Of a stretch of DNA of 64,000 nucleotides, positions 54,126-61,352 are shown in pieces. The first letter of the stretch is position 1. Every line of letters begins with the position of its first letter. A program made the translations under genes and the position numbers. The notes beneath the pieces were generated by a model. It saw only the letters and a list, made by a program, of their open reading frames with translations, made no database searches and was not told the origin of the DNA. Origin of the DNA: Aeromicrobium camelliae (GTDB taxonomy: Bacteria > Actinomycetota > Actinomycetes > Propionibacteriales > Nocardioidaceae); the NCBI RefSeq assembly GCF_003850045.1, contig NZ_RQJX01000005.1, positions 122,055-186,054 of the forward strand, written 5' to 3'.

Positions 54126-54815
54126 TCATCCCCCGCATTCGGCTATGGGATCGTGAGCATGGTCGTGGCCGACGGGATTGTCTACCGCTACCGGTTCGGC
54201 CTCCGTTACCGTGCGCCAGCCATATTGACGATCTCGCGGGTCATAACTCAGGGGGACGTCGCGCATCGTGATCCCGTCCTCACCCGGCTCGGCGTCAAGG
54301 AGGAGGCGAAGGCGGACGGTCGAGGCCCTGTGCGTGCGCATCTGCCTCTCGGATGCGAGCCAGGGTTCGTCCCGAAGAGCAGTCTCGAGATCTGTCCGGC
54401 GGATCCCTTTCGCAACTGGTCGCGAGGGAGGGCAGGAGCGCCGGCCGAGGTACAGGGGAAAGGCCGGGTGGCGCAGCGCCTGATGCAGACCCTCGATCAT
54501 CGCGTCGTCACCTTCGACACCGGCGAGGAATGTGGCGTCTGAGAGGTAGTAGCGGTACGTCAGTGGCAGCGACTTCTGCTCGCTTTGTGCCGTCTGGAAG
54601 TCGCGCAGGAGAGAACCGGAAGCCTCGACACGCACGCCGAACCGCAACTTGACCAAGTCCTCGATCGAGTCCGTTCGTCGTCGTCCCTGAGCCGCTGCCA
54701 GGAGCCCGAGCACACCGCTCTTAGTCGGGACGTTCTCGGTGGCGCGTTGCGCGAACCGGCTCGAGGCCCCCCAGGACTGCATCGGGCCCGTCAGCAGCAG
54801 CAGGAGCGTGCTCAT
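54126..54815 (-). CDS. cas5: Cascade subunit Cas5e (CasD)
   Basis: 229 residues. The start LLLLLTGPMQSWGASSRFAQRATENVPTKSGVLGLLAAAQGRRRTD is the classic Cas5e N-terminus, in which the S-R-F and T-x-x-x-P-T-K-S-G-V-x-G-L-L-A-A-A motif binds the crRNA 5' handle. SLLRDFQTAQSEQKSLPLTYRYYLSDATFLAGV follows. It caps the crRNA 5' end in Cascade. The ATG overlaps the cas7 stop by four bases. Confidence 0.96.
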   Translation of the reverse strand: MSTLLLLLTGPMQSWGASSRFAQRATENVPTKSGVLGLLAAAQGRRRTDSIEDLVKLRFGVRVEASGSLLRDFQTAQSEQKSLPLTYRYYLSDATFLAGVEGDDAMIEGLHQALRHPAFPLYLGRRSCPPSRPVAKGIRRTDLETALRDEPWLASERQMRTHRASTVRLRLLLDAEPGEDGITMRDVPLSYDPRDRQYGWRTVTEAEPVAVDNPVGHDHAHDPIAECGG

Positions 54816-55939
54816 CGTGAGGTCACCGAGGAACGCAGCTCATCGGCAACCTCGGCTACGAGCTGTTCAAGCGATACGGCGGCGCCTCTCTCGGCGAGAG
54901 CCTCCGTGTCCGGATGAGCACACACGACCCAGCTCTTCGGTGCCTTGGCCGGCGGGAATGCCTCGTCGAGCTTGTTCGCATGCTCGACCAGCGTCCCGGC
55001 CGCCCGAGCCAGCCGCGACTGTCCGCCTCCTGCGGTGACGGCGTCCTCGAAGGCCCCCGCAAGATTGATCGGCTGGTCGTAGCGCACCGTCGCCATCACG
55101 GCGTGGGGGAGCGTCCGGTTCGCGAACGTGTTTTGTTTACCGGTCGGCATGCTGCGCACGAAGGACTCAATGAAGGTCTCGACAGCACGGACCGCCGCCT
55201 CTGCGTCGCCGAGTGTCTCCTCAAGCGCGGGGACGTTCACGGTGCCGTACCGGTACAGGGTGGAGGAGTTGAACTCCACGGTGCCGATCATCCCGGCACC
55301 AGCATGGTCGTCGTTGTCGACGTCGTCGACAGCGGTGAAGTAGTCGAACTCGGTCTCGACGCTGTGCACGCTGAGTGCGTGAGCGACCTGCGCGGCGGCG
55401 TCGACATTGATGTCGGTGAGGTTGGCCACCATCCGGCCGAAGAGCGCGATATCGATCGAGTGGTCCAGCATCGCGATCGCGGCGGCGTCCTTCTTGGAGA
55501 TCTTCTCGCCGCTGTGATGGGTTCGAATGGCGTAGTCGGCCAGGTTGTCGATCTGTCGCCTGCTGAGGAACACCAGGTACTCCGACTCCTTGTCCGCGTC
55601 CGGCTCCTTCTCCCTGCCCCGGGGGACGTTCAAGGAGAACCCGAGCCTGGTCAGCAGTTCGGTGGCCAGAGCTATAGCCGTCTCCTCGCCGATGGACGGG
55701 TCCTGACCGGTGATCGCGTCCGTGAGAAGCCTCGGTAGGCGTTTCGTGCGCACACCGAGATCGCTGGAATCGAGTCGGCGCTGGAAATCAAGACGCATCG
55801 CGCGCTTCCAGGCCTGACTGGAGACGCGAGCCCTGCGCGTTCCGCCGAACAGGGCGGTCTTGGGGCTTCCCGTGTCGTCGCGATTGACATTGCTAGGAGG
55901 CACGGATTGCAGGACGTGAAGATCGAGGTAGACGTTCAT
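54812..55939 (-). CDS. cas7: Cascade backbone subunit Cas7e (CasC/Cse4)
   Basis: 375 residues from ATG 55939 (MNVYLDLHVLQSVPPSNVNRDDTGSPKTALFGGTRRARVSSQAWKRAMR), which is the standard Cas7e start; the frame upstream belongs to cse2. Further landmarks are IDIALFGRMVANLTDINVDAAAQVAHALSVHSVETEFDYFTAVDD and PTGKQNTFANRTLPHAVMATVR. Six copies form the helical backbone on the crRNA spacer; the thumb of each copy inserts at every sixth nucleotide, which is why every sixth position of a target is not read. It overlaps cse2 and cas5 by four bases each. Confidence 0.97.
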   Translation of the reverse strand: MNVYLDLHVLQSVPPSNVNRDDTGSPKTALFGGTRRARVSSQAWKRAMRLDFQRRLDSSDLGVRTKRLPRLLTDAITGQDPSIGEETAIALATELLTRLGFSLNVPRGREKEPDADKESEYLVFLSRRQIDNLADYAIRTHHSGEKISKKDAAAIAMLDHSIDIALFGRMVANLTDINVDAAAQVAHALSVHSVETEFDYFTAVDDVDNDDHAGAGMIGTVEFNSSTLYRYGTVNVPALEETLGDAEAAVRAVETFIESFVRSMPTGKQNTFANRTLPHAVMATVRYDQPINLAGAFEDAVTAGGGQSRLARAAGTLVEHANKLDEAFPPAKAPKSWVVCAHPDTEALAERGAAVSLEQLVAEVADELRSSVTSR

Positions 55940-56595
55940 GCGGTCTCTCCTTCTGCGGTGGGGGGAGGTGAGGGGGACAGGTCGTCGGCCGCGACGCGGT
56001 AGAAGTCCCGACCCCAGGCCAGGCGGACCCGCCCAGCCGTGTCGGGGAACTGCAACCGCACCAGTTGCTCGGCGAGCAGTCCGTAGTCGAGCGGGATGTC
56101 CTCGCCGCGCAACTGACTGATGAGCCCGCGCGCATGGTGGGCCGTCTCGGCCATCGAGGTCGACGTCCCCAGCGCATCGAAGCGCCGACGCACGGGGTGA
56201 ACCCGATCCGTGCTCAGGCCGCCCTGTCGGTCGATAAGCCGTCGGGTGGCGCGGCCGAGTGAGTGACCCTGCACGTGCATTCGAGTGGTCCGTTTGGACT
56301 GCTGGTGCACGGCGAACAGGGTAAACGCCAGATACGCCGCCCATTCCTTCGCGCTGGGCCCTTCGAACCGCCGTTCGTCGATGACGTCTCCCACCGCCCG
56401 CAGGACGATGCCGGTCGCCTCGAAGTCGTCGCCGGGCGCAGCGCCGACACCGCGGCGCAGCCGAGCCAGATCGGCTACGGCGGCGGAACGGTTGTTCAGG
56501 TACGCGTCCTGCAATCGGGTGACGGATTGCTCAACGGCCCTTCCGAGCCGGCTTCTGGCCCGTGGGCCGGCCGGTGGTGTCGATGATGCGGTCAT
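55936..56595 (-). CDS. cse2: Cascade small subunit Cse2 (CasB)
   Basis: 219 residues, helical. The region ADLARLRRGVGAAPGDDF, FTLFAVHQQSKRTTRMHVQGHSLGRATRRLI and VRRRFDALGTSTSMAETAHHARGLISQLRGEDIPLDYGLLAEQLVRLQ is typical of CasB, with basic patches that hold the non-target DNA strand. Two copies are normally in the complex. The C-terminal PPPTAEGETA tail is disordered. Four-base overlaps with cse1 and cas7. Confidence 0.94.
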   Translation of the reverse strand: MTASSTPPAGPRARSRLGRAVEQSVTRLQDAYLNNRSAAVADLARLRRGVGAAPGDDFEATGIVLRAVGDVIDERRFEGPSAKEWAAYLAFTLFAVHQQSKRTTRMHVQGHSLGRATRRLIDRQGGLSTDRVHPVRRRFDALGTSTSMAETAHHARGLISQLRGEDIPLDYGLLAEQLVRLQFPDTAGRVRLAWGRDFYRVAADDLSPSPPPTAEGETA

Positions 56596-58154
56596 GCGCT
56601 CTCCTGGTAGTCGAGTTGCAGGATCTTGTGCAGTTCACGTCGAAACCACAGCTCCGCGGAACCGGTGTCGACGTGGCGTCCGCCGGCTACGCGACCCACC
56701 CATGCCGCTGGGCCGGCGACTTCACAGGCTTCGCTGCCCGCGGCGATCGCGGCACGCCAGAGCGTCTCCGACCAGTCCAGGTCGGCACGGGCCGCGGATT
56801 TCTGGCTATCGCGGAGTCCATCGACCCACCGGCGGAACGGTTCATCGAGGAGCGCGTAGAACCGTTCGCGAGCGAGGGAACGTCCGGCGGCTTCGCCTCC
56901 GGCGGCGCGGTCGAGATCGGCGACGAGATTCGCGTAGGCGACAGCCACCTTGTCCACCTTCTGGACCGCTCTGATCACCACCTGGCGAAGCTCGCCGCGG
57001 TCGGCGGTCAAGATCCGCACGGGAAACGCGATCTCGTCGTCGATCACGTCGCCGAGAACGGAGGCGTTACTGACGTAGTGGGCGCCGACGGCACGAAGGC
57101 GCGGCACGTAGGAGTCGTCGAGTACGCCTCGTTCGATCATCTCGCTGAGATGATCGAGTGTTCCAGGGCCGGTGTCGCTGCTGAGCAGTGCGGTGAGTCC
57201 TCGCCACACGGCTCGGTCGGGTTGATGGGTGACCGGCATGAACGCCTGGCCACCGTGTTTGCGGGCCTGTGCGGCGCTCTCGCGCCAGGCGGTCATCATC
57301 TCCACCTGGCGGAGGTTGACGGCGCTGAAGCGGTCTCCGTTGGTGATGAGCACGGCATCGACGCGTGACCCATCGTGCCGTAACCGCACGCGACGCGTCT
57401 GCCAGGTCAGCACCTCGGCTCGGCCGCGAGGACGGTAGGCGATGTCGAGGTCCTCGCGATGGCGGGGTGCGGCAGTGAATTCGTCGGCGATCTCCCAGGC
57501 CGCGAAATCTGGCGTGCCAGGCTTCTGCGGAACGAAGTTCAACAGCAGAGTCTCCAGCAGGTTTTCACCCTCCAACAGCACCCCGCCGATGTGACCGGCT
57601 GACCCCATCCCGATGGGATAGCCTTTCGAGTTCTTGACCCGAGGGTCGCCGACGGCGCCGCTCTTGATCCCTGACACGTCGAAGGCGTGGCAGTGCACCA
57701 GCCATCTGGCTGCCTCGGCGAAGCTCAACGACGTGACCGCTTCGCCGCTCTTGGTGCTGAGGTAGTCCGAGCCGGCGTCGGCGATCAAGCGGGTCAATTC
57801 GGTGAATTCGTTCTTCTGCGTTCGCAGATCGGCGACCTGGTAGAACGGCGCCTTCGGATCCAGCAGGTCGAAGCGGCCGTGGAAGCGAGTCAGGTAGGCC
57901 CCGATCTGTGCCACCGGCAACTCTCGCGTGCTCCACCACTGCGCCCACCGATCCGGCTGCTCTGCCGTCGCTCGGTACATGATGGCCAACAGCAGGCGGT
58001 ACAGCGCGAACGACTGAGTCGGTAGGTCGCCTAGAATCTGCCGAAGTGCCGCCGCCTCCTCGAAGACGTGCATGATGGAGCGCTCCGTCACGGCGCCGTC
58101 GAGGCTCTGAACGCGGATCCACGGTTCGTCAATGAGGTTGAAGGTGGGCGTCAT
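56592..58154 (-). CDS. cse1: Cascade large subunit Cse1 (Cas8e/CasA)
   Basis: 520 residues, the normal size. It begins FNLIDEPWIRVQSLDGAVTERSIMHVFEEAAALRQILGDLPTQSFALYRLLLAIMYRA, typical of CasA, and includes WSTRELPVAQIGAYLTRFHGRFDLLDPKAPFYQVADL and AWLVHCHAFDVSG-like segments. It recognises the PAM, opens target DNA and recruits Cas3. The C-terminal four-helix bundle ends at the stop overlapping cse2. The ATG overlaps the cas3 stop. Confidence 0.96.
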   Translation of the reverse strand: MTPTFNLIDEPWIRVQSLDGAVTERSIMHVFEEAAALRQILGDLPTQSFALYRLLLAIMYRATAEQPDRWAQWWSTRELPVAQIGAYLTRFHGRFDLLDPKAPFYQVADLRTQKNEFTELTRLIADAGSDYLSTKSGEAVTSLSFAEAARWLVHCHAFDVSGIKSGAVGDPRVKNSKGYPIGMGSAGHIGGVLLEGENLLETLLLNFVPQKPGTPDFAAWEIADEFTAAPRHREDLDIAYRPRGRAEVLTWQTRRVRLRHDGSRVDAVLITNGDRFSAVNLRQVEMMTAWRESAAQARKHGGQAFMPVTHQPDRAVWRGLTALLSSDTGPGTLDHLSEMIERGVLDDSYVPRLRAVGAHYVSNASVLGDVIDDEIAFPVRILTADRGELRQVVIRAVQKVDKVAVAYANLVADLDRAAGGEAAGRSLARERFYALLDEPFRRWVDGLRDSQKSAARADLDWSETLWRAAIAAGSEACEVAGPAAWVGRVAGGRHVDTGSAELWFRRELHKILQLDYQESA

Positions 58155-60922
58155 GAAAGTCCTGTCTCGTCATGGACGGCAACGATGCCGAGTTCGTCGT
58201 CGTAGCTGATGAGGAAGTCTCGTACACGGGTCTGACAGTTCTCGTCGAGCACCAGCACCAACTGCTCGCGCAGCCACGACGACGCCTGCCATCCGGCGAA
58301 GAAGTTCCCCTCGAGTGCCGCGATGGTCGCGTCGATCGCGCCCGGATGGGTCAGGGCCGGCGGAAGGCCTACCGTGTGGGTGCTCACCCTACGCGCTGTC
58401 GCCGGCTCGGGTGGGAACTCTTGGGGCAATGGATCGGCCGACAGCGGATCGGTGCCCCATTCGTAGATCTCGCCAGCGAATCGACGCACGACGATGGCCT
58501 CGAGTGATTCGCGGCCATCCCGCACCGTGGCACGGCCCTTGGCCTCGCTGGCGTCGTTCTCCTGCCCAGCCCAGCGCGACAGGGGGTCGCTCGGCTCGGA
58601 GAGGAGGAAGGATTCGGCTTTCGACTGGCGCCGGTCGCGCAACATCGCGGCCTCTTCGCCGGCCTCGCGAGCCATGGCGGCCAGTGCCGTGGGCACCTCG
58701 TAGGTGTCGCTGTAGGCGTCTTGAACGAGTTCGGGGATATCAGCAGGGAGTGTGAGGAGGCGGGGTTGGGGTACCCCCAAGGTCACAAGGGAGCGAAGGA
58801 GCGAGTCGGTGCCGTAGATTGCTGTGGACGCCGGCTCGAAACGGGGAACGTCGTGCTCCCATCCCACTCCGGTGACCAGCAACTCGGCTTCGCTGAGGGC
58901 CGTGGGGCGTCCCGAACGATGATGGCGGTGGAGTCGCCCCGCCCGCTGGAGAACCAGGTCCACCGGAGCCAGGTCGGTGACCATCAGGTCGAAGTCGACG
59001 TCGAGCGACTGCTCGACCACCTGGGTCGCGACGACGACGTGCCGGAACGGACGGGCCTTCGCGCGAGCTGGGGAACCGAACGCGTCGAGTAGGTCCTGTT
59101 CTTTTCGCAGTCGGTCGGTCGCGATGAACCGTGCGTGGATGAGCGAGACCTCATCACCGTACCGTTCGCGAAGGTGCAGGTAGGTCATCTGTGCTCGCTT
59201 GACCGAGTTGCGGATCACCACGGCACATCCTCCGTCGTGAAGACGTTCGTCGAGCGCGGTGTCGAGCGCCTCCAGGTCGTCGTCAAGCGGTGTCATCCGG
59301 ATCACCGTCGACCGTTCGTCATCGGCCGGTGCGACGGCCACGGCACCCTCGCTGGTGGTGGCGCTGACCAGCGGGTACGCGCGCGACTGGGCGATCTCGA
59401 TGAGGTCGGCGGTGGTGCCGTACCGACCCCGCCGGTATGCCTGGAGCATGGCGATTCTTCGATCGCTTGGCAGCGTCGCGGAGAGCAGAATGACGGGCAC
59501 CTCGTAGGCGCCCAACCATTCGAGGGCCCGGTCCATGAACACCGCCATGTACTCGTCGGCGGCGTGAACTTCGTCGATCACGACGACCTTGTTGGCCAGC
59601 GCGAGATGCCGGAGGACGAGGTGGCGGCTCCTCAGGGCCATGAGCAGAATCTGATCGATCGTGCCGACCGTGAAATTGGCGAGCAGGCCCTTCTTGCGGC
59701 CGGACAGCCATTCGTGAACGACGGCGACCAGACGGGCGCGACTGGCCGCGTCCTCGGCATGATCGATATCGCGTACCGTCCCGTCGTGGACGATGCTGTT
59801 GAACTCGTCGTTGAGGCCGGCCTTGCTGTGGGCGAGGTGAAGCGGCGCCGATGCTCCTGACGGGTGCGGGAGACGCTCCACCCACGCCTTGATCCGGCTG
59901 AAGATGGCGTTGCTCGTCGCCATGGACGGGAGGGCGAAAAACACGCCTCCGAGGCCCTGGCGGGCGGCGAGGCGCTCGGCCAGGAGCAGGGCGGCCTCGG
60001 TCTTGCCGGTCCCCATGGGAGCTTCGATGATCGTGAGACCGGGCTCGTCGACTTGCTCGGGCAGATCCAGGAGGTCACGCTGTAACGGTCGCGCATGAGA
60101 TCCGGGAGGCAAGGCGAAGCGGTCAGCGAGCAGGGTATCGGCGTCGTCGGTGGCGGCCTCGGGACGCCACGGCTCGGGTAGATGAAGCAGTTCCCACGCT
60201 TTCGCCGTTCGGGCGTCGCTGAAGTCGTTGTAGGGGAAGAGTTCGGCGTTGCTCGCGATCCAGTCCGCCAGGATCACGATCGCGGTCAGCAGCGCCTGGG
60301 CGCTCGGCGGGATCGGAGCGCAGCGCCACGTCGGCAGATGAGCAGCGCCGCCGGCGCGCCGCAGCGACTCCTCCAACAAAGTGACGCGGGCACGCTGCCA
60401 TGACTCGTCTCCGAGCAACTCTTCCGAGTTGCCGCGGCGAATGTCTGAGCTCGTCGGGAATATGCCGTGGTGTCCGCCGACGACGATCGCAAGTCGGTTG
60501 GCTTCCGCGCGCTCCCATCCGTGGTCATCCTCCAGCCAGCGTCTGAGGGCGATCTGACCGGCTGCGCCATGGGGGAGCAAGGGGGATAACCGCTGGACGA
60601 TCAGCTCGAACGGGTAGCCCGCATTCCAGCACTGTTCACGCAGTTCGGGGGTGCCTTTCACCTGAAACGCGGGGCTCGCTTTCCCGACATCGTGCACTCC
60701 AGCAAGGAACACCGCGAGGGCACGCGCTGCCGGGTCTCCTCCGCAGGTGCGTGCCAGATAGCTCTTGACGGCTGGAGGTAACCAGTGATCCCACAGCAGG
60801 GCGCAGACGTCAGCGCTGTCGGCGAGGTGCTGCGGAAGTGACAACCACGAACCACCGTCTCCGGTCTTGGCCCAGAAGGTCCGCGCGAGAAAACTGGGGT
60901 CGTGGCCGGGTTGGATGTTCAT
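58151..60922 (-). CDS. cas3: CRISPR helicase-nuclease Cas3
   Basis: 923 residues from ATG 60922 (MNIQPGHDP); an in-frame TTG at 60979 would add 19 residues. The HD nuclease has VHDVGK (His77, Asp78) and GGHHGIFPTS. The SF2 helicase has Walker A EAPMGTGKTEAA near 300 and the DEVH box VVIDEVHAADEYM near 450, SATLPS motif III, and QVVEQSLDVDFDLMVTDLAPVDLVLQRAGRLHRH motif VI. It is recruited by Cascade to degrade the target processively. It is the first gene of an eight-gene operon with mostly four-base overlaps. A perfect inverted repeat (60903-60934) spans its start, and a crRNA-like match lies upstream. Confidence 0.96.
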   Translation of the reverse strand: MNIQPGHDPSFLARTFWAKTGDGGSWLSLPQHLADSADVCALLWDHWLPPAVKSYLARTCGGDPAARALAVFLAGVHDVGKASPAFQVKGTPELREQCWNAGYPFELIVQRLSPLLPHGAAGQIALRRWLEDDHGWERAEANRLAIVVGGHHGIFPTSSDIRRGNSEELLGDESWQRARVTLLEESLRRAGGAAHLPTWRCAPIPPSAQALLTAIVILADWIASNAELFPYNDFSDARTAKAWELLHLPEPWRPEAATDDADTLLADRFALPPGSHARPLQRDLLDLPEQVDEPGLTIIEAPMGTGKTEAALLLAERLAARQGLGGVFFALPSMATSNAIFSRIKAWVERLPHPSGASAPLHLAHSKAGLNDEFNSIVHDGTVRDIDHAEDAASRARLVAVVHEWLSGRKKGLLANFTVGTIDQILLMALRSRHLVLRHLALANKVVVIDEVHAADEYMAVFMDRALEWLGAYEVPVILLSATLPSDRRIAMLQAYRRGRYGTTADLIEIAQSRAYPLVSATTSEGAVAVAPADDERSTVIRMTPLDDDLEALDTALDERLHDGGCAVVIRNSVKRAQMTYLHLRERYGDEVSLIHARFIATDRLRKEQDLLDAFGSPARAKARPFRHVVVATQVVEQSLDVDFDLMVTDLAPVDLVLQRAGRLHRHHRSGRPTALSEAELLVTGVGWEHDVPRFEPASTAIYGTDSLLRSLVTLGVPQPRLLTLPADIPELVQDAYSDTYEVPTALAAMAREAGEEAAMLRDRRQSKAESFLLSEPSDPLSRWAGQENDASEAKGRATVRDGRESLEAIVVRRFAGEIYEWGTDPLSADPLPQEFPPEPATARRVSTHTVGLPPALTHPGAIDATIAALEGNFFAGWQASSWLREQLVLVLDENCQTRVRDFLISYDDELGIVAVHDETGLS

Positions 60923-60934
60923 CCAACCCGGCCA
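60903..60934. promoter_or_regulatory. Perfect 14-bp inverted repeat across the cas3 start codon
   Basis: TGGCCGGGTTGGAT at 60903-60916 and ATCCAACCCGGCCA at 60921-60934 are exact reverse complements around the four bases GTTC. The cas3 ATG (60920-60922) lies at the loop/stem junction. It may be a repressor operator or an RNA hairpin limiting translation of cas3 and the operon. If cas3 instead starts at the TTG (60979), the repeat is inside the coding region. Confidence 0.7.
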
Positions 60935-61043
60935 CCGAACTTCACCGGTTCCGCCCCGGTTTCTGAAGCTCTCTGCCAAGCTGACTTACGCGCACTCACC
61001 AACGCCCTCCCTCCTCTCCGGCCGAGCATGCGAGAAGGCTACG

Positions 61044-61078
61044 GGTGAGTTGGCCTTGGGTCTACCAACAAACACCTT
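61044..61078 (-). promoter_or_regulatory. Predicted Cascade target site upstream of cas3 (match to the mini-array spacer, AAG PAM)
   Basis: On the minus strand the sequence from 61078 reads AA then GGTGTTTGTTGGTA. Compared with the mini-array spacer (61181 downwards: GGTGTTGGTTGGTT), 12 of the first 13 bases agree. The flanking AA plus the first G make an AAG PAM, the canonical type I-E motif. The lone mismatch is at the seventh base, that is seed position 6 when the G is counted with the repeat, a position Cascade does not read. Matching stops after position 15, as for regulatory rather than cleaving targets. The site is about 120-155 bases upstream of the cas3 ATG, where its promoter should be. 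Confidence 0.65.
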
Positions 61079-61120
61079 CGTCTTACTAGCCAACACGTTA
61101 GCTGGTCGGGGAGTCGTCCC

Positions 61121-61209
61121 CAGAGATCCCCGCTCGCGCAGGGAACAGCCACTTACCCATGGCACACAACCAACCAACACCGGATCATCCCCGCTCACGC
61201 GGGGAGCAC
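61121..61209 (-). CRISPR. Opposite-strand mini-CRISPR: one exact repeat, one 33-nt spacer, one degenerate repeat
   Basis: Bases 61182-61209 are the exact reverse complement of the 28-nt array-2 repeat. The spacer is 61149-61181. The segment 61121-61148, exactly one 61-base period away, is a decayed repeat that keeps CCCCGCTCGCGC and AGGGAACAG-like ends. The unit therefore reads on the minus strand, toward cas3, and ends in a degenerate repeat as full arrays do. The expected transcript would be processed by Cas6e into one crRNA-like RNA. Its spacer matches a site just upstream of cas3, so a Cas-regulating RNA (CreR-like) function is proposed. Confidence 0.8.
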
Positions 61210-61352
61210 CCCTCGACACTACCTGTTGGTGGTGACGCTGCGATCATCGCCGGATGCCTTGCCTTCATGTCCCCCCCCCACGTGATTGGTCAGCTGGCTA
61301 TGTGAAACTGATGCCGTTATGACTTGTACGTTGCTGTTTGTGCAGGTCAAGA
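61210..61352 (+). promoter_or_regulatory. Leader of CRISPR array 2, shared with the divergent mini-array
   Basis: This 143-base region lies between two repeats facing away from each other. The array-2 side ends GCAGGTCA (61342-61349) three bases before the first repeat, as in the array-1 leader. The stretch 61290-61350 is A+T richer and should hold the array promoter. It contains a run of nine C at 61271-61279. The mini-array side must carry a minus-strand promoter if that unit is expressed; no clear -10/-35 was identified. Confidence 0.65.

Noticed and set aside
60923..60979. Longer cas3 start at a TTG (60979)
   Set aside because: TTG is a weak start, the added 19 residues do not resemble Cas3, and ATG 60922 is available. 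The choice remains uncertain because of the palindrome at the ATG.
61080..61110. A -35/-10 promoter for cas3 (for example TTGGCT with TAGTAA or TAGACC nearby)
   Set aside because: No pair had acceptable spacing, so no promoter position is claimed.
60980..61120. A small toxin gene guarded by the mini-array (CreTA-like)
   Set aside because: I looked for a short open frame with a good ribosome binding site or an RNA toxin between cas3 and the mini-array and saw none. The seed match to the region upstream of cas3 fits cas regulation better.
61121..61209. The reverse repeat as a simple inversion relic of array 2
   Set aside because: Not excluded, but the intact proximal repeat, exact spacing, decayed distal repeat and PAM-flanked seed match near cas3 together favour a functional unit.
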